Below are positions 15,291 through 22,780 of a stretch of 34,190 nt of DNA, piece after piece. A program made the translations under genes and the position numbers. The notes under the pieces are model-generated. The model made no database searches. It saw only the letters and a list, made by a program, of their open reading frames with translations, and was not told the origin of the DNA. How positions within the stretch are numbered: position 1 is the first letter of the stretch; every line of letters begins with the position of its first letter. Origin of the DNA: Acidobacteriota bacterium (GTDB lineage Bacteria > Acidobacteriota > Blastocatellia > Pyrinomonadales > Pyrinomonadaceae); NCBI GenBank assembly GCA_019639135.1, contig JAHBSL010000029.1, forward strand, positions 1 through 34,190. The letters are read 5' to 3'.

Positions 15291-17246
15291 TTAATCGGCA
15301 TACGGCCGTGTTTGAACTACGTATATTCTACCGCGCATTATGCCCCATTCGATATCCTGCGGCACCGAATCGAACGCCACGGTTATCAACTTTGCGGCAT
15401 CGACCAGCCGCTTGACCTCGGCATCGCTGATCACGCGGCCGCCCGGCCCGGCGCATTTGTCCACTACCTGCTTCAGGTCGCCGCGGGCATCAAAGCGAAG
15501 GGCGTTCTCCTGATCGGAGAGCGTGACGACCGAGATCGAGCTCGTCTCACCAAGGAAAAGAATTTGTTCCGGGATTCCGCTGTTGTTGACCACACGCGAG
15601 TTATGCCCGCAGACCGAGCTGATATAGACGGCATCGCCCTTCACATTATTGTACGGATCTTTGGTGATCAGCACGCCGCCCTTTTCCATATCGACACCGA
15701 CTTGGATCAATGCCGACATATAGACATCGCCCTGGCTGACGTAATTGCGAGTGCGCGATTCATAGGCCCGGGCGTTCCAGAGCGAGCCCCAGACCTTTTT
15801 GATTCCGGTGAGCATCTGATCCGCCGTTCGGATATTGAACGCACTCGAGTAAAGCCCGGCACCTGAGAAGTTTGGCAGGTCCTCGGCGTTCGAAGAACTC
15901 CGGACAAATACCGGCGCATAACGTAGCTGCGTCCGCCAGCGGGCAAGAACCTGGCGGCGAAGTGCGGGGTCGAACTTGCCCTTCTGGATCGCAGCACGAA
16001 GCTCGTCGAGCTTTTCCCTTCGATAACGCGGATTGTGGATGAAATCGTAGTCGTCGAGCAGCTTGTCAACGACCTTATCGAGGCCGTTGTCCTTCATAAA
16101 TTTGTCGTACCAGTAGAAGGGTATCGAGAAACCATCCGGGACCGTTATGCCGGGAACTTTGGTGTGGAATATCTCGCCAAGATTGGCTGCCTTTGCACCG
16201 AAAGCAACGCTGTCCGTCCGCCGCATTTCCTTCAGGCCCGTTAGCTTTGTCACGGCCATATCGACCGGCGGTATTTGCTGATCCGGCGACTTGAACTCGG
16301 TCCGCAGCAGTTCTGTGTCGGCCGGCCGAAACTTATACTCGGTCATCGTCGCCTCAAGCTCCCAGACGAATGTGTGCTTGTCTTTGAAGAGCTTGTCGGC
16401 GTCCTTGATGTAAACGTTCGGGATGTTCCAGCCCTTGGCAAGGATATTGACGTGCGAGAGCGGCGACGAGGGCTTTGCTACGATTATGCCGCGGACGGGC
16501 GGCAGCGACATCGGAAGTTCGCGAAGCACAAGTATCTCGTTATCGCCTATCTCGACCGTGTCATCGAGCTTTTCGATCACGTGAATGCGGCCGACAGCGC
16601 GTCCGGGGTTAAGAGCAACGTATTCCTGATTCTTGATTATCTCGCTCTGCAGAACGCGTGGAAACCCGAGTCCGGCCGAGAGATCTTCCTGCCGGGTCGA
16701 GTTAGGTTTATAGGCGACTTCTGCAAAAAACGTCCGGTTGATAACTTCGTGCGCCGTCTTCAGGTGCTCGGCGGTTGCCATGTCGCCTTCCCAAATTTCC
16801 CATGTGTATTTATCGACCGTCCGCTGAAACGCGACCGTCCCGACGATGAAGCGACGATCCTCATCGATATAGATCGGGCCAAAGACGTCCGCCCCACGCG
16901 GAACGAGATAGGTCGCGAGCAGAAAATCTTTATGAAAGCGGTAGCGGTTCGAATCGGCGTAATAGATTCGGTTGCCATCCTTCCGGTCGATGAAGAACAT
17001 CACATGAGGGAGCGAATACGGCGTATTTGGGTGAAATGTGCGGGCAAGATTGTTAAAGTCGCTTTCACCTTGAATCTTATCAAGTGCATCTCTCCGTCCG
17101 TCGATGATCGGAAGCTCAACAGGAGCGTCCCCGGCAGTTCTCGGCGGCGACTCGGGCCTGACCTGTGCCGGCACCGAGGCCGCGAAGATCACAGCGATCA
17201 ACCAAGGCGCAATATAACTTCGCGATGACATCATTTTTCTCGTCAT
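15291..17246 (-). CDS. exported PEP-synthase/PPDK-like protein (phosphohistidine plus ATP-grasp domains)
   Basis: 651 residues. Residues 1-28 form a signal peptide: a basic start, the hydrophobic run IAPWLIAVIFAASVPA, then Gln. Residues 50-230 are unassigned. A PEP-utiliser mobile domain lies at about 235-285, with SSPLSHVNILAKGWNIPNV; His265 is at the phosphohistidine position. A PPDK/PEP-synthase N-terminal ATP-grasp domain occupies about 345-650. Its key motifs are retained: FGAKAANLGE (349-358, Lys352), VFVRSSSNAEDLPNFSGAG (446-464, Arg449), and DIEWGI with VVQTRP at the end (Glu633, Gln645, Arg647). His-domain-first order recalls glucan water dikinases rather than PEP synthase. No pyruvate-binding TIM barrel is present. 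How ATP would be supplied outside the cytoplasm is unclear. The start could instead be ATG 17234 or 17231. Confidence 0.87.
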   Translation of the reverse strand: MTRKMMSSRSYIAPWLIAVIFAASVPAQVRPESPPRTAGDAPVELPIIDGRRDALDKIQGESDFNNLARTFHPNTPYSLPHVMFFIDRKDGNRIYYADSNRYRFHKDFLLATYLVPRGADVFGPIYIDEDRRFIVGTVAFQRTVDKYTWEIWEGDMATAEHLKTAHEVINRTFFAEVAYKPNSTRQEDLSAGLGFPRVLQSEIIKNQEYVALNPGRAVGRIHVIEKLDDTVEIGDNEILVLRELPMSLPPVRGIIVAKPSSPLSHVNILAKGWNIPNVYIKDADKLFKDKHTFVWELEATMTEYKFRPADTELLRTEFKSPDQQIPPVDMAVTKLTGLKEMRRTDSVAFGAKAANLGEIFHTKVPGITVPDGFSIPFYWYDKFMKDNGLDKVVDKLLDDYDFIHNPRYRREKLDELRAAIQKGKFDPALRRQVLARWRTQLRYAPVFVRSSSNAEDLPNFSGAGLYSSAFNIRTADQMLTGIKKVWGSLWNARAYESRTRNYVSQGDVYMSALIQVGVDMEKGGVLITKDPYNNVKGDAVYISSVCGHNSRVVNNSGIPEQILFLGETSSISVVTLSDQENALRFDARGDLKQVVDKCAGPGGRVISDAEVKRLVDAAKLITVAFDSVPQDIEWGIMRGRIYVVQTRPYAD

Positions 17247-17333
17247 AATAATGAGTATAAAGAATGGATGCAGACCGATGTCAAAGGGATGTTTGGCGAT
17301 TCTTTTTTAAGTTCGGCCTTGTCCTGGCCGGGG

Positions 17334-18722
17334 CTATAATATAGTTCCGGCGAGAATCGCTGCAGCGATCGAGAAATAGATCACGATTCCCGTAACATCA
17401 ACGAGGGTTGCAACCAGCGGAGCCGACGACGTTGCGGGGTCAAGCCCGAACCGGCGCATAACAAACGGGATCATCGAGCCCGAAAGTGAGCCCCAGAGCA
17501 CTATCCCGACGAGCGACAAGCCGATGGTAAAGGCCACGAGAAACCAGTGCTCTGTGTAATCCGCAAAGCCCTGCGTATGCCACAAAGCCACCCGCAAGAA
17601 ACCCAGCGATCCCAAAACGAGTCCCAGGGCGAGGCCGGTAAGTAACTCCCGCCGCATCACCAACCACCAGTCGCCCAGCGAGAGTTCCTTTAGTGCCATT
17701 GCCCTGATAACAAGTGTAGCCGCCTGCGAACCGCTGTTTCCGCCGGAAGAGATGATCAGCGGTACAAATAGTGCAAGAACGACGGCCTGTTCGATCTCGT
17801 TCTCAAAGTACCCCATCGCGGAAGCGGTTAGGGTTTGGCCTAAGAGCAAGACGATCAGCCAGCCGGAACGCTTGCGGAGCATCGTCGTGATCGAGGTCTC
17901 GGAGTACGGAAGTTCTAGAGCCTCCAGGCCTCCGAATCGCTGAATGTCCTCGGTCGCCTCTTCCTCGGCAATGTCGAGTATATCGTCAGCGGTGACAACC
18001 CCGATGAGAACACCGTCGGCATCCGTAACGGGTAGGGCTGGAAGATCGGCCTCCCGAAATGTAGATACTGCATCCTCCTGACTGTCATTAGCACGTAGAA
18101 AAACGAGCCGATCATTCATCAATTCGGAAATGTTTGTGTCGAGATCGGCCAAGAGGATGGCACGCATACGAATGTCGTCGATCAGGATGCCGCGGTCATT
18201 AACGACGTAAACCATCGTTAGCGTTTCGCTGTCCTTCCCAAACTTACGGACATGTTCGAGCGTTTGCCCAACGGTCCAACTCGGCTTCACCCGAATGTAA
18301 TGCGGCGTCATTAGCCGGCCAACTGAGTGCTTCGGATAGCCAAGCAGGTTGAGGGCCTTCGCTCGTTCTTCCTCTGACAGCAATTCAAGCAGCTGTTGGG
18401 TGACACCGCTCGGCAATTCTTCGAAGAACCGTGTGCGGTCGTCATCGGCCATTGTTTCGAGTACCGATGCGACCTCGTCATTTGCGAGTGAACGCGTCAG
18501 TTCCCATTGGCCTTTGTGCGGAAGGTACTCGAAGACCTCTGTTGCCAAACCGCGAGGAAGTGAGCGGAAAAGAAGGGCGGCCTCTTCGGGCTCGTCGAGC
18601 TTGCCAACAAGTGTTGCCAAAACATTTGGGGGCAGGGCCTCGGCGAGTTTTCGGAGCCGGTCGAACTCGCGGCTCCTGACAGCTTTGACGATCTCGCTGA
18701 TCTGTTCATCTGGTAACGGCAT
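17334..18722 (-). CDS. mgtE: MgtE family magnesium transporter
   Basis: 462 residues from ATG 18722. GGAGG lies 7 nt before this codon but only 1 nt before the in-frame ATG at 18728, so the inner start is preferred. The order is that of MgtE: an N-terminal helical superhelix (about 1-130, with FEYLPHKGQWELTRSLANDE), a CBS pair (about 135-255, starting VGRLMTPHYIRVKPSWTVG) that senses cytoplasmic Mg2+, a connecting helix, and five membrane helices. The pore region contains PLIISSGGNSGSQAATLVIR, the family hallmark. It acts as a Mg2+-gated channel in the cytoplasmic membrane. Only 79 nt separate it from the upstream gene, and I see no M-box-like leader. Confidence 0.96.
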   Translation of the reverse strand: MPLPDEQISEIVKAVRSREFDRLRKLAEALPPNVLATLVGKLDEPEEAALLFRSLPRGLATEVFEYLPHKGQWELTRSLANDEVASVLETMADDDRTRFFEELPSGVTQQLLELLSEEERAKALNLLGYPKHSVGRLMTPHYIRVKPSWTVGQTLEHVRKFGKDSETLTMVYVVNDRGILIDDIRMRAILLADLDTNISELMNDRLVFLRANDSQEDAVSTFREADLPALPVTDADGVLIGVVTADDILDIAEEEATEDIQRFGGLEALELPYSETSITTMLRKRSGWLIVLLLGQTLTASAMGYFENEIEQAVVLALFVPLIISSGGNSGSQAATLVIRAMALKELSLGDWWLVMRRELLTGLALGLVLGSLGFLRVALWHTQGFADYTEHWFLVAFTIGLSLVGIVLWGSLSGSMIPFVMRRFGLDPATSSAPLVATLVDVTGIVIYFSIAAAILAGTIL

Positions 18723-18801
18723 TAGCATTCCTCCGTCTCCGAAAACGTACGAACACCCAGATTAACAGTAATGCAGGTGGGTAAAAAGAGAACTGAAAAT
18801 G

Positions 18802-20073
18802 CTACTGTCGTTCGCCGAAACGAAGCACGTCTTCGATGCGGTCGCAGGCCGCGGCGGTTCCGCCCTCAGCGGCGACAACGGCGGCTAGCTCGCGGGCCCT
18901 TGTTCGATAGGAGACGTCGGCGATTATCCGATCGATCGTTTTGGCGGCCGTGTCCGCAGTGTAATTGCCACGCCGGAGGACCTCAGCGACACCGGCACGG
19001 CGGCAGCGTGCGGCATTGTCCGGTTGGTCGTGGCCGTAGGGCATTATCACATGCGGCACTCCGGCACGAAGCACCTGCCCGGTCGTTCCAACGCCGCCCT
19101 GATGGACGACACATGCCGCCCGCGGAAATAACCGCGAATACGGCGCGTAATCAAAACCGACAACATCATCGGTCAATCCATCGGGCGGTTCATTAAAGAC
19201 GCCGTACAGCATGACCGCCCGTCGCCCGAGCATCTTTGTCGCCTTGATGCTCTCGTTAAAGAACTCACCCGGGTCCATTACAGCCGCCGAGCCAAGCGTG
19301 AAGACGATCGGCGGCTCGCCGGAATTCAGAAAATCCTCCAGGCCTTCGGGCATCTTGCCGCTGTCGGCCTGCCCGTCGTAAAAGCAAAAGCCGGTCTGCT
19401 GCGTATGCGGCGGCCAATCGGCCTGCGGCTCACCCAGTACGCGGGAGAACATCGCAAGGTGCGCGTCTCGCGAAAACTTGCCCGCAAAGATCGGGTCGTG
19501 GTCTTCGCTAAGGCCGAGGCCGCGGCGAAACTTCCGATAGTCTGCCAGCCAAGCATGAGTCTGCCTTTTGGCGAAGGAGAAGACGAGCCTATGAAATGCG
19601 GGCCCGAGAAAGCGCAGATTCTCAAACCAAGGTGCCGGCGGCGGCACCGGCGGGTCGTAATTGGAAAAGAAAGCGATGGGCGAAAGCGTCGTCGAGACCC
19701 ATTTGATATCGGTCGTCTCGACCAGCGATTTGATGGCGTAGGTGATCTCGCCCGAGACGATGAGGTCCGCACCGGCCGTCGCCGCGACCAGGTCTTCATA
19801 CATCACTGGCAGGCTCGGCATTATGATCTCGCGAACGATCAACTCCGATCCAGTGTCGTTGTCCATCAGGTCCTTTGCCAGCGAATCGTCGTTGGGGTCA
19901 AGGTGCGGCGCCATCGGGCTAAAGCCGAGCCCGATCTGGCCGATCTTTTCGCGGTAAAACTCCATCGCGGCGATCGTAACATCGTGGCCGCGGCGTTGAA
20001 GTTCAATACAGAGGGCTATCTTTGGGTGAAGGTCGCCGAGCGAGCCAAAGGTTGCGAGGACGATCTTTGCCAT
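18802..20073 (-). CDS. GT1-family (UGT/MGT-like) glycosyltransferase
   Basis: 423 residues with GT-B architecture. The N-terminal acceptor domain opens with IVLATFGSLGDLHPKIALC (4-22), the pattern of sterol/flavonoid/macrolide glycosyltransferases. The C-terminal donor domain has VHQGGVGTTGQVLRAGVP (323-340) and MPYGHDQPDNAARCRRAG (344-361), the nucleotide-sugar binding signature. It likely transfers a sugar from a UDP- or dTDP-sugar to a small lipophilic acceptor in the cytoplasm; the acceptor is unknown. No biosynthetic cluster surrounds it. No Shine-Dalgarno is visible: the positions before the ATG hold a T5 run that follows a hairpin at 20084-20117. Confidence 0.9.
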   Translation of the reverse strand: MAKIVLATFGSLGDLHPKIALCIELQRRGHDVTIAAMEFYREKIGQIGLGFSPMAPHLDPNDDSLAKDLMDNDTGSELIVREIIMPSLPVMYEDLVAATAGADLIVSGEITYAIKSLVETTDIKWVSTTLSPIAFFSNYDPPVPPPAPWFENLRFLGPAFHRLVFSFAKRQTHAWLADYRKFRRGLGLSEDHDPIFAGKFSRDAHLAMFSRVLGEPQADWPPHTQQTGFCFYDGQADSGKMPEGLEDFLNSGEPPIVFTLGSAAVMDPGEFFNESIKATKMLGRRAVMLYGVFNEPPDGLTDDVVGFDYAPYSRLFPRAACVVHQGGVGTTGQVLRAGVPHVIMPYGHDQPDNAARCRRAGVAEVLRRGNYTADTAAKTIDRIIADVSYRTRARELAAVVAAEGGTAAACDRIEDVLRFGERQ

Positions 20074-20078
20074 AAACT

Positions 20079-20117
20079 AAAAAGACGCGGCCGGGTTTGA
20101 AAAGCGGAAACCGTGTC
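20079..20117 (-). terminator. hairpin plus T5 directly before the GT1 gene
   Basis: On the minus strand, arms GACACGG (20117-20111) and CCGCGTC (20090-20084) pair at six of seven positions. An alternative inner stem GGTTT/AAACC overlaps them. TTTTT follows and ends 5 nt before the GT1 start codon. It fits a terminator for the DUF4349/small-protein transcript or an attenuator for the glycosyltransferase. Confidence 0.5.
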
Positions 20118-20151
20118 TAACATTCAATGCGTAAAAGCAGATCAAGACGTC

Positions 20152-20379
20152 TTATTGAGCTTCCTCGCCGGGCGCCTGATCTTCAGCTTCTGCGGCCAGG
20201 TGTTCAGCTTCTCGGACGCGGTTTCGTCCCTTGACCTGTACCCGAACGCTCAGAAAGAACGCGACCGCACCTAAAACACCGGCGGCAAAGGTCCAATCCG
20301 TATTACCGGCCCAGAAAAAATAAATGGCGGCCGCTGCCAGCAAGACCGCCAAAGATTGAAATGCCTTTTCCCAATTCAT
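20152..20379 (-). CDS. small membrane protein
   Basis: 75 residues from ATG 20379, which overlaps the stop of the DUF4349 gene (ATGA); this coupling decides the start over a longer in-frame reading. Two membrane helices (about 8-24 and 28-46, with LAVLLAAAAIYFFWAG and FAAGVLGAVAFFLSVRVQV) are followed by a charged Glu/Ala-rich tail. There is no recognised domain. Its position suggests it works with, or stabilises, the DUF4349 lipoprotein; this is inference from coupling only. Confidence 0.7.
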   Translation of the reverse strand: MNWEKAFQSLAVLLAAAAIYFFWAGNTDWTFAAGVLGAVAFFLSVRVQVKGRNRVREAEHLAAEAEDQAPGEEAQ

Positions 20380-21371
20380 TCGCCCTTGAGTTCTTCTTCG
20401 ATGATCTTTGCCGCGGTCATCTGCCGCCGTGCCTTTCTCCAAAAGTATCGGAAGATGAGGTAGGCGGGCAAGCAGATGAACAAAAGAAACGGCAAAGCCG
20501 CGATCAGGAGCGTGATGAGCCCGAGAACGAAATCGAGTGCGGAATCGAGACCCTTATTGATCGAATCCGTCAGCCGCGAGAAGAAACCGGGGCCGCCCGC
20601 GGAGATCACAGCCGGCGTGCGGATGCGGAGCTTGATGGTCGAGAGGCTTGATTGATTTTCGAGAAAGCGTTTGCGGCCCTCGATCTTTTCGATCTCGCCT
20701 CGAACCTGGGCGAGCTGCCGCTGAACCTCGAGCGCGTCTTCGACCGTATTGGCACGCTTCATTATCTCGGTGAACTGAGCCTCGAGCGCCTGCTGTGCTT
20801 TGAGTCGTGCCTCGATGTCGATGAACTCCTGGGTTACGTCCTGCCCCTTCACGGTCTCGACAACGACGCGGCCCGAGGCATTTCGTATCACTTCGAGCGT
20901 TTCGCTATACTTTGCCGCGGGCACGCGGACGGTCATCGAAACGATGTCGCGGCGGGACGAGCGAACGTCGCTCGAGCTCTGCTGCGACTCGACGACAAAG
21001 CCGCCCATCTGCTCGGCAATGGCGGTGATGCGGGTCTGGGCTTCATCCGGAGCTTCGGATTCGAGGTCGAGCTCTGCGTTGCGGATTATCTTGCGGTCGG
21101 CCGGAACGGGCGCTTGCTGCGAGGCGGACGCCTGATCGACCGAGATCGTTTCGGCCGCGGGCTCGTCCCTTCCACCACCGCCGCCTCCGCCCGTTTTACG
21201 AAGCTGATCGGGAGCGCTTGCGGTAGAGGTATTTGCTGCGGAAGCGTTCTGATATTCGGGTTCGCTCGTTACAGAGGTCGGCGAGCCCAAACTACCCGAG
21301 CGTTCGCTCGCACCACAGGCTGAGAACAAAAGGGAAGCAAGAACAAGGGCGGCTAGAGAGAGTCTTTTCAT
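20376..21371 (-). CDS. DUF4349 domain-containing lipoprotein
   Basis: 331 residues. The signal peptide ends with lipobox LLFSAC (Cys19). A disordered linker includes a seven-glycine run at about residues 67-73. The DUF4349 domain (about 90-290) starts with DRKIIRNAELDLESEAPDEA and runs through VSMTVRVPAAKYSETLEVIR. A coiled-coil segment (about 195-240, QQALEAQFTEIMKRANTVED onward) follows, then ENQSSLSTIKLRI. A C-terminal membrane helix (about 282-312) has a basic tail, so the protein may span from its lipid anchor back into the membrane. Function is unknown in the family. GGAGG lies 8 nt before the ATG. The downstream small membrane protein is coupled by ATGA. Confidence 0.9.
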   Translation of the reverse strand: MKRLSLAALVLASLLFSACGASERSGSLGSPTSVTSEPEYQNASAANTSTASAPDQLRKTGGGGGGGRDEPAAETISVDQASASQQAPVPADRKIIRNAELDLESEAPDEAQTRITAIAEQMGGFVVESQQSSSDVRSSRRDIVSMTVRVPAAKYSETLEVIRNASGRVVVETVKGQDVTQEFIDIEARLKAQQALEAQFTEIMKRANTVEDALEVQRQLAQVRGEIEKIEGRKRFLENQSSLSTIKLRIRTPAVISAGGPGFFSRLTDSINKGLDSALDFVLGLITLLIAALPFLLFICLPAYLIFRYFWRKARRQMTAAKIIEEELKGE

Positions 21372-21421
21372 TTCTATTCCTCCATCAGTTCAGACGAACA
21401 ATGTGAATAGAACGGGCCAGC

Positions 21422-22048
21422 CTAGCCGGCCTTGCGTGCAACGTCGGATAAAGATTCGCCGCGGACAAATGCCCGCACTCCGCGAAAAAGAGCCCGGATG
21501 GCCCGATAGATCTTTGGAAAGAACCAGAAGAACGCGATCGCGAACACGACAAGCACGATGGCAATGACGACCGGGGCAAAGACCGAAAGGAACGCTCCGA
21601 CAAAGGCGATAACATCCTCGACGAGCGAAAGCACGATGTTCGAGACGGGCTCGGGCGAGAGGTTCGCGCCCATTCGTGCGGCCGCCTTTGTGCCGTGCGA
21701 GGCAAAGGCAAAGCCACCGCCGATGAGCGTTGCGGGAATGACTATCGCCGGGTCCATATCGGAAACCGCGGCATAAGCGACCACCGCACCGGCCGGAACG
21801 CGGATGAATGTATGGACGACGTCCCAGACGCTATCGACATATGGGATCTTATCGGCAAAGAACTCGACTATGTAGAGCCCGCCGGCGATGCCGATGATCC
21901 ACCAGTTGTCGAGCACATCAAGCCCGCCCGGCAGCTTTACGCCGCCTAGCCGTTGCAGCAGCCCAAGAACGGAAACGGTCGCGTAGAGATTTATCCCGCT
22001 CGTCCATGCGGACCCAAGAGCGAGTGTCAATGTCGAAAACCATTCCAT
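21422..22048 (-). CDS. DUF4126 domain-containing membrane protein
   Basis: 208 residues from ATG 22048 (MEWFSTLTLALGSAW), where the conserved family N-terminus begins; an in-frame reading from 22084 would add 12 residues encoded by repeat sequence. Five to six hydrophobic helices are present. The DUF4126 pattern includes SAWTSGINLYATVSVLGLL near the start and YIVEFFADKIPYVDSVWDVV in the first third. GGGFAFASHGTKAAAR lies mid-protein. The C-terminus is basic and cytoplasmic. Family function is unknown. It lies 50 nt upstream of the DUF4349 gene on the same strand. Confidence 0.87.
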   Translation of the reverse strand: MEWFSTLTLALGSAWTSGINLYATVSVLGLLQRLGGVKLPGGLDVLDNWWIIGIAGGLYIVEFFADKIPYVDSVWDVVHTFIRVPAGAVVAYAAVSDMDPAIVIPATLIGGGFAFASHGTKAAARMGANLSPEPVSNIVLSLVEDVIAFVGAFLSVFAPVVIAIVLVVFAIAFFWFFPKIYRAIRALFRGVRAFVRGESLSDVARKAG

Positions 22049-22056
22049 AATGCTCG

Positions 22057-22101
22057 GTGACGAGTGGTGAGTGACGAGTGACATGAATCACCTCACGTCA
22101 C
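22057..22101. repeat. word-reiterating intergenic palindrome, GTGACGAGTG word
   Basis: GTGACGAGTG occurs at 22057-22066 and again at 22071-22080, with GGTGA between. After a short loop, ATCACCTCACGTCAC (22087-22101) gives the imperfect reverse complement. It sits just upstream of the DUF4126 start and follows the same word-and-complement plan as the other intergenic elements. Confidence 0.7.
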
Positions 22102-22153
22102 ATCGGCTTCATAATGTTTAGAAAGGAAAGCGCCTTCCAGAACCACGGACAAC

Positions 22154-22528
22154 TCACAGCCCGAACGTGTATCGCAAAGCTGAGTCGATCTCGCCAGTAT
22201 CGTAAATCGCCCCGATCTTTCGCGTCACCGCTTTTAGCGATACGGTCGCCAGGTTGTCGCACATCAAGACCGAGTCAAACAACAAACCGCTTTGTACTCC
22301 CATCTCCGAAGTCGTTTCTATCAATACCCGCGAGGGATGCCCAGCACGGTTCAGATTGGAGCTGATCATCGCAATGATCACCTGAGATAACCCTGTATTC
22401 AGATCATCGGCTTGAACGATCAGTGCAGGCCGCAGCTTAGCAGTCTTCAGATCGGAATTTGGAAACGTAACGAGAACAACATCTCCGCGTTTATACCCCG
22501 TCGTTGAGGGCTGATCGTGCGTTGTCAT
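22154..22528 (-). CDS. MazF/PemK-family toxin (endoribonuclease)
   Basis: 124 residues from ATG 22528, normal for the family. The N-terminal strand YKRGDVVLVTFPNSDLKTAK is the MazF/PemK signature, with the usual RPALIVQADDLN next. LLFDSVLMCDNLATVSLKAV and KIGAIYDTGEID complete the beta-barrel pattern. Family members cleave mRNA at short motifs. The start lies inside the antitoxin reading frame: the two overlap by 38 nt, which implies tight translational coupling. No in-frame later start precedes the conserved first strand. It probably forms a type II module with the gene upstream. Confidence 0.88.
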   Translation of the reverse strand: MTTHDQPSTTGYKRGDVVLVTFPNSDLKTAKLRPALIVQADDLNTGLSQVIIAMISSNLNRAGHPSRVLIETTSEMGVQSGLLFDSVLMCDNLATVSLKAVTRKIGAIYDTGEIDSALRYTFGL

Positions 22529-22745
22529 AGTCGTTATAGATATCCATCGCCGGTTCGTTCCAATCCTCAAATGTATCCATCTTGTGTCTTAGTTCTGCAG
22601 CTTCGTCCTCGTCTATTCCGAGCGCGGAAAGCGGAATATCCGAGTTCTCAAAGAATGTTACAAGCACCCTTGATTGCTGTTCGATAGAAACTGCCTCAAG
22701 CAATTCGACCTTGCCATCCTTATAAACACCTTCAACCGTTATCAT
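22491..22745 (-). CDS. antitoxin of the MazF/PemK pair, DUF104/AF2212-like
   Basis: 84 residues. The N-terminus TVEGVYKDGKVELLEAVSIE is the DUF104 (AF2212-like antitoxin) beta-hairpin pattern, followed by SRVLVTFFENS. The C-terminal half is acidic (DEDEAAELRHKMDTFEDWNE) and should be the flexible toxin-binding arm. A strong ribosome-binding site (GAGGAG) lies 7 nt before the ATG. It begins 35 nt after the sigma-54 regulator stop on the same strand, so read-through from the two-component operon is possible. The promoter is not obvious in that short gap. Confidence 0.85.
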   Translation of the reverse strand: MITVEGVYKDGKVELLEAVSIEQQSRVLVTFFENSDIPLSALGIDEDEAAELRHKMDTFEDWNEPAMDIYNDYDNARSALNDGV

Positions 22746-22780
22746 GGTCTTACTCCTCGAAGGTTCATCTTATCACAGAA

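Noticed and set aside
17290..17333. Hairpin CGGCC/GGCCG after mgtE as a terminator
   Set aside because: The stem is only 5 bp and no T-tract follows on the mgtE strand.
17335..17340. TATAAT on the plus strand
   Set aside because: It overlaps the mgtE stop on the opposite strand, has no matching -35, and there is no plus-strand gene downstream.
18723..18801. Mg2+-sensing M-box riboswitch before mgtE
   Set aside because: The gap is only 79 nt and shows none of the long paired elements an M-box needs.
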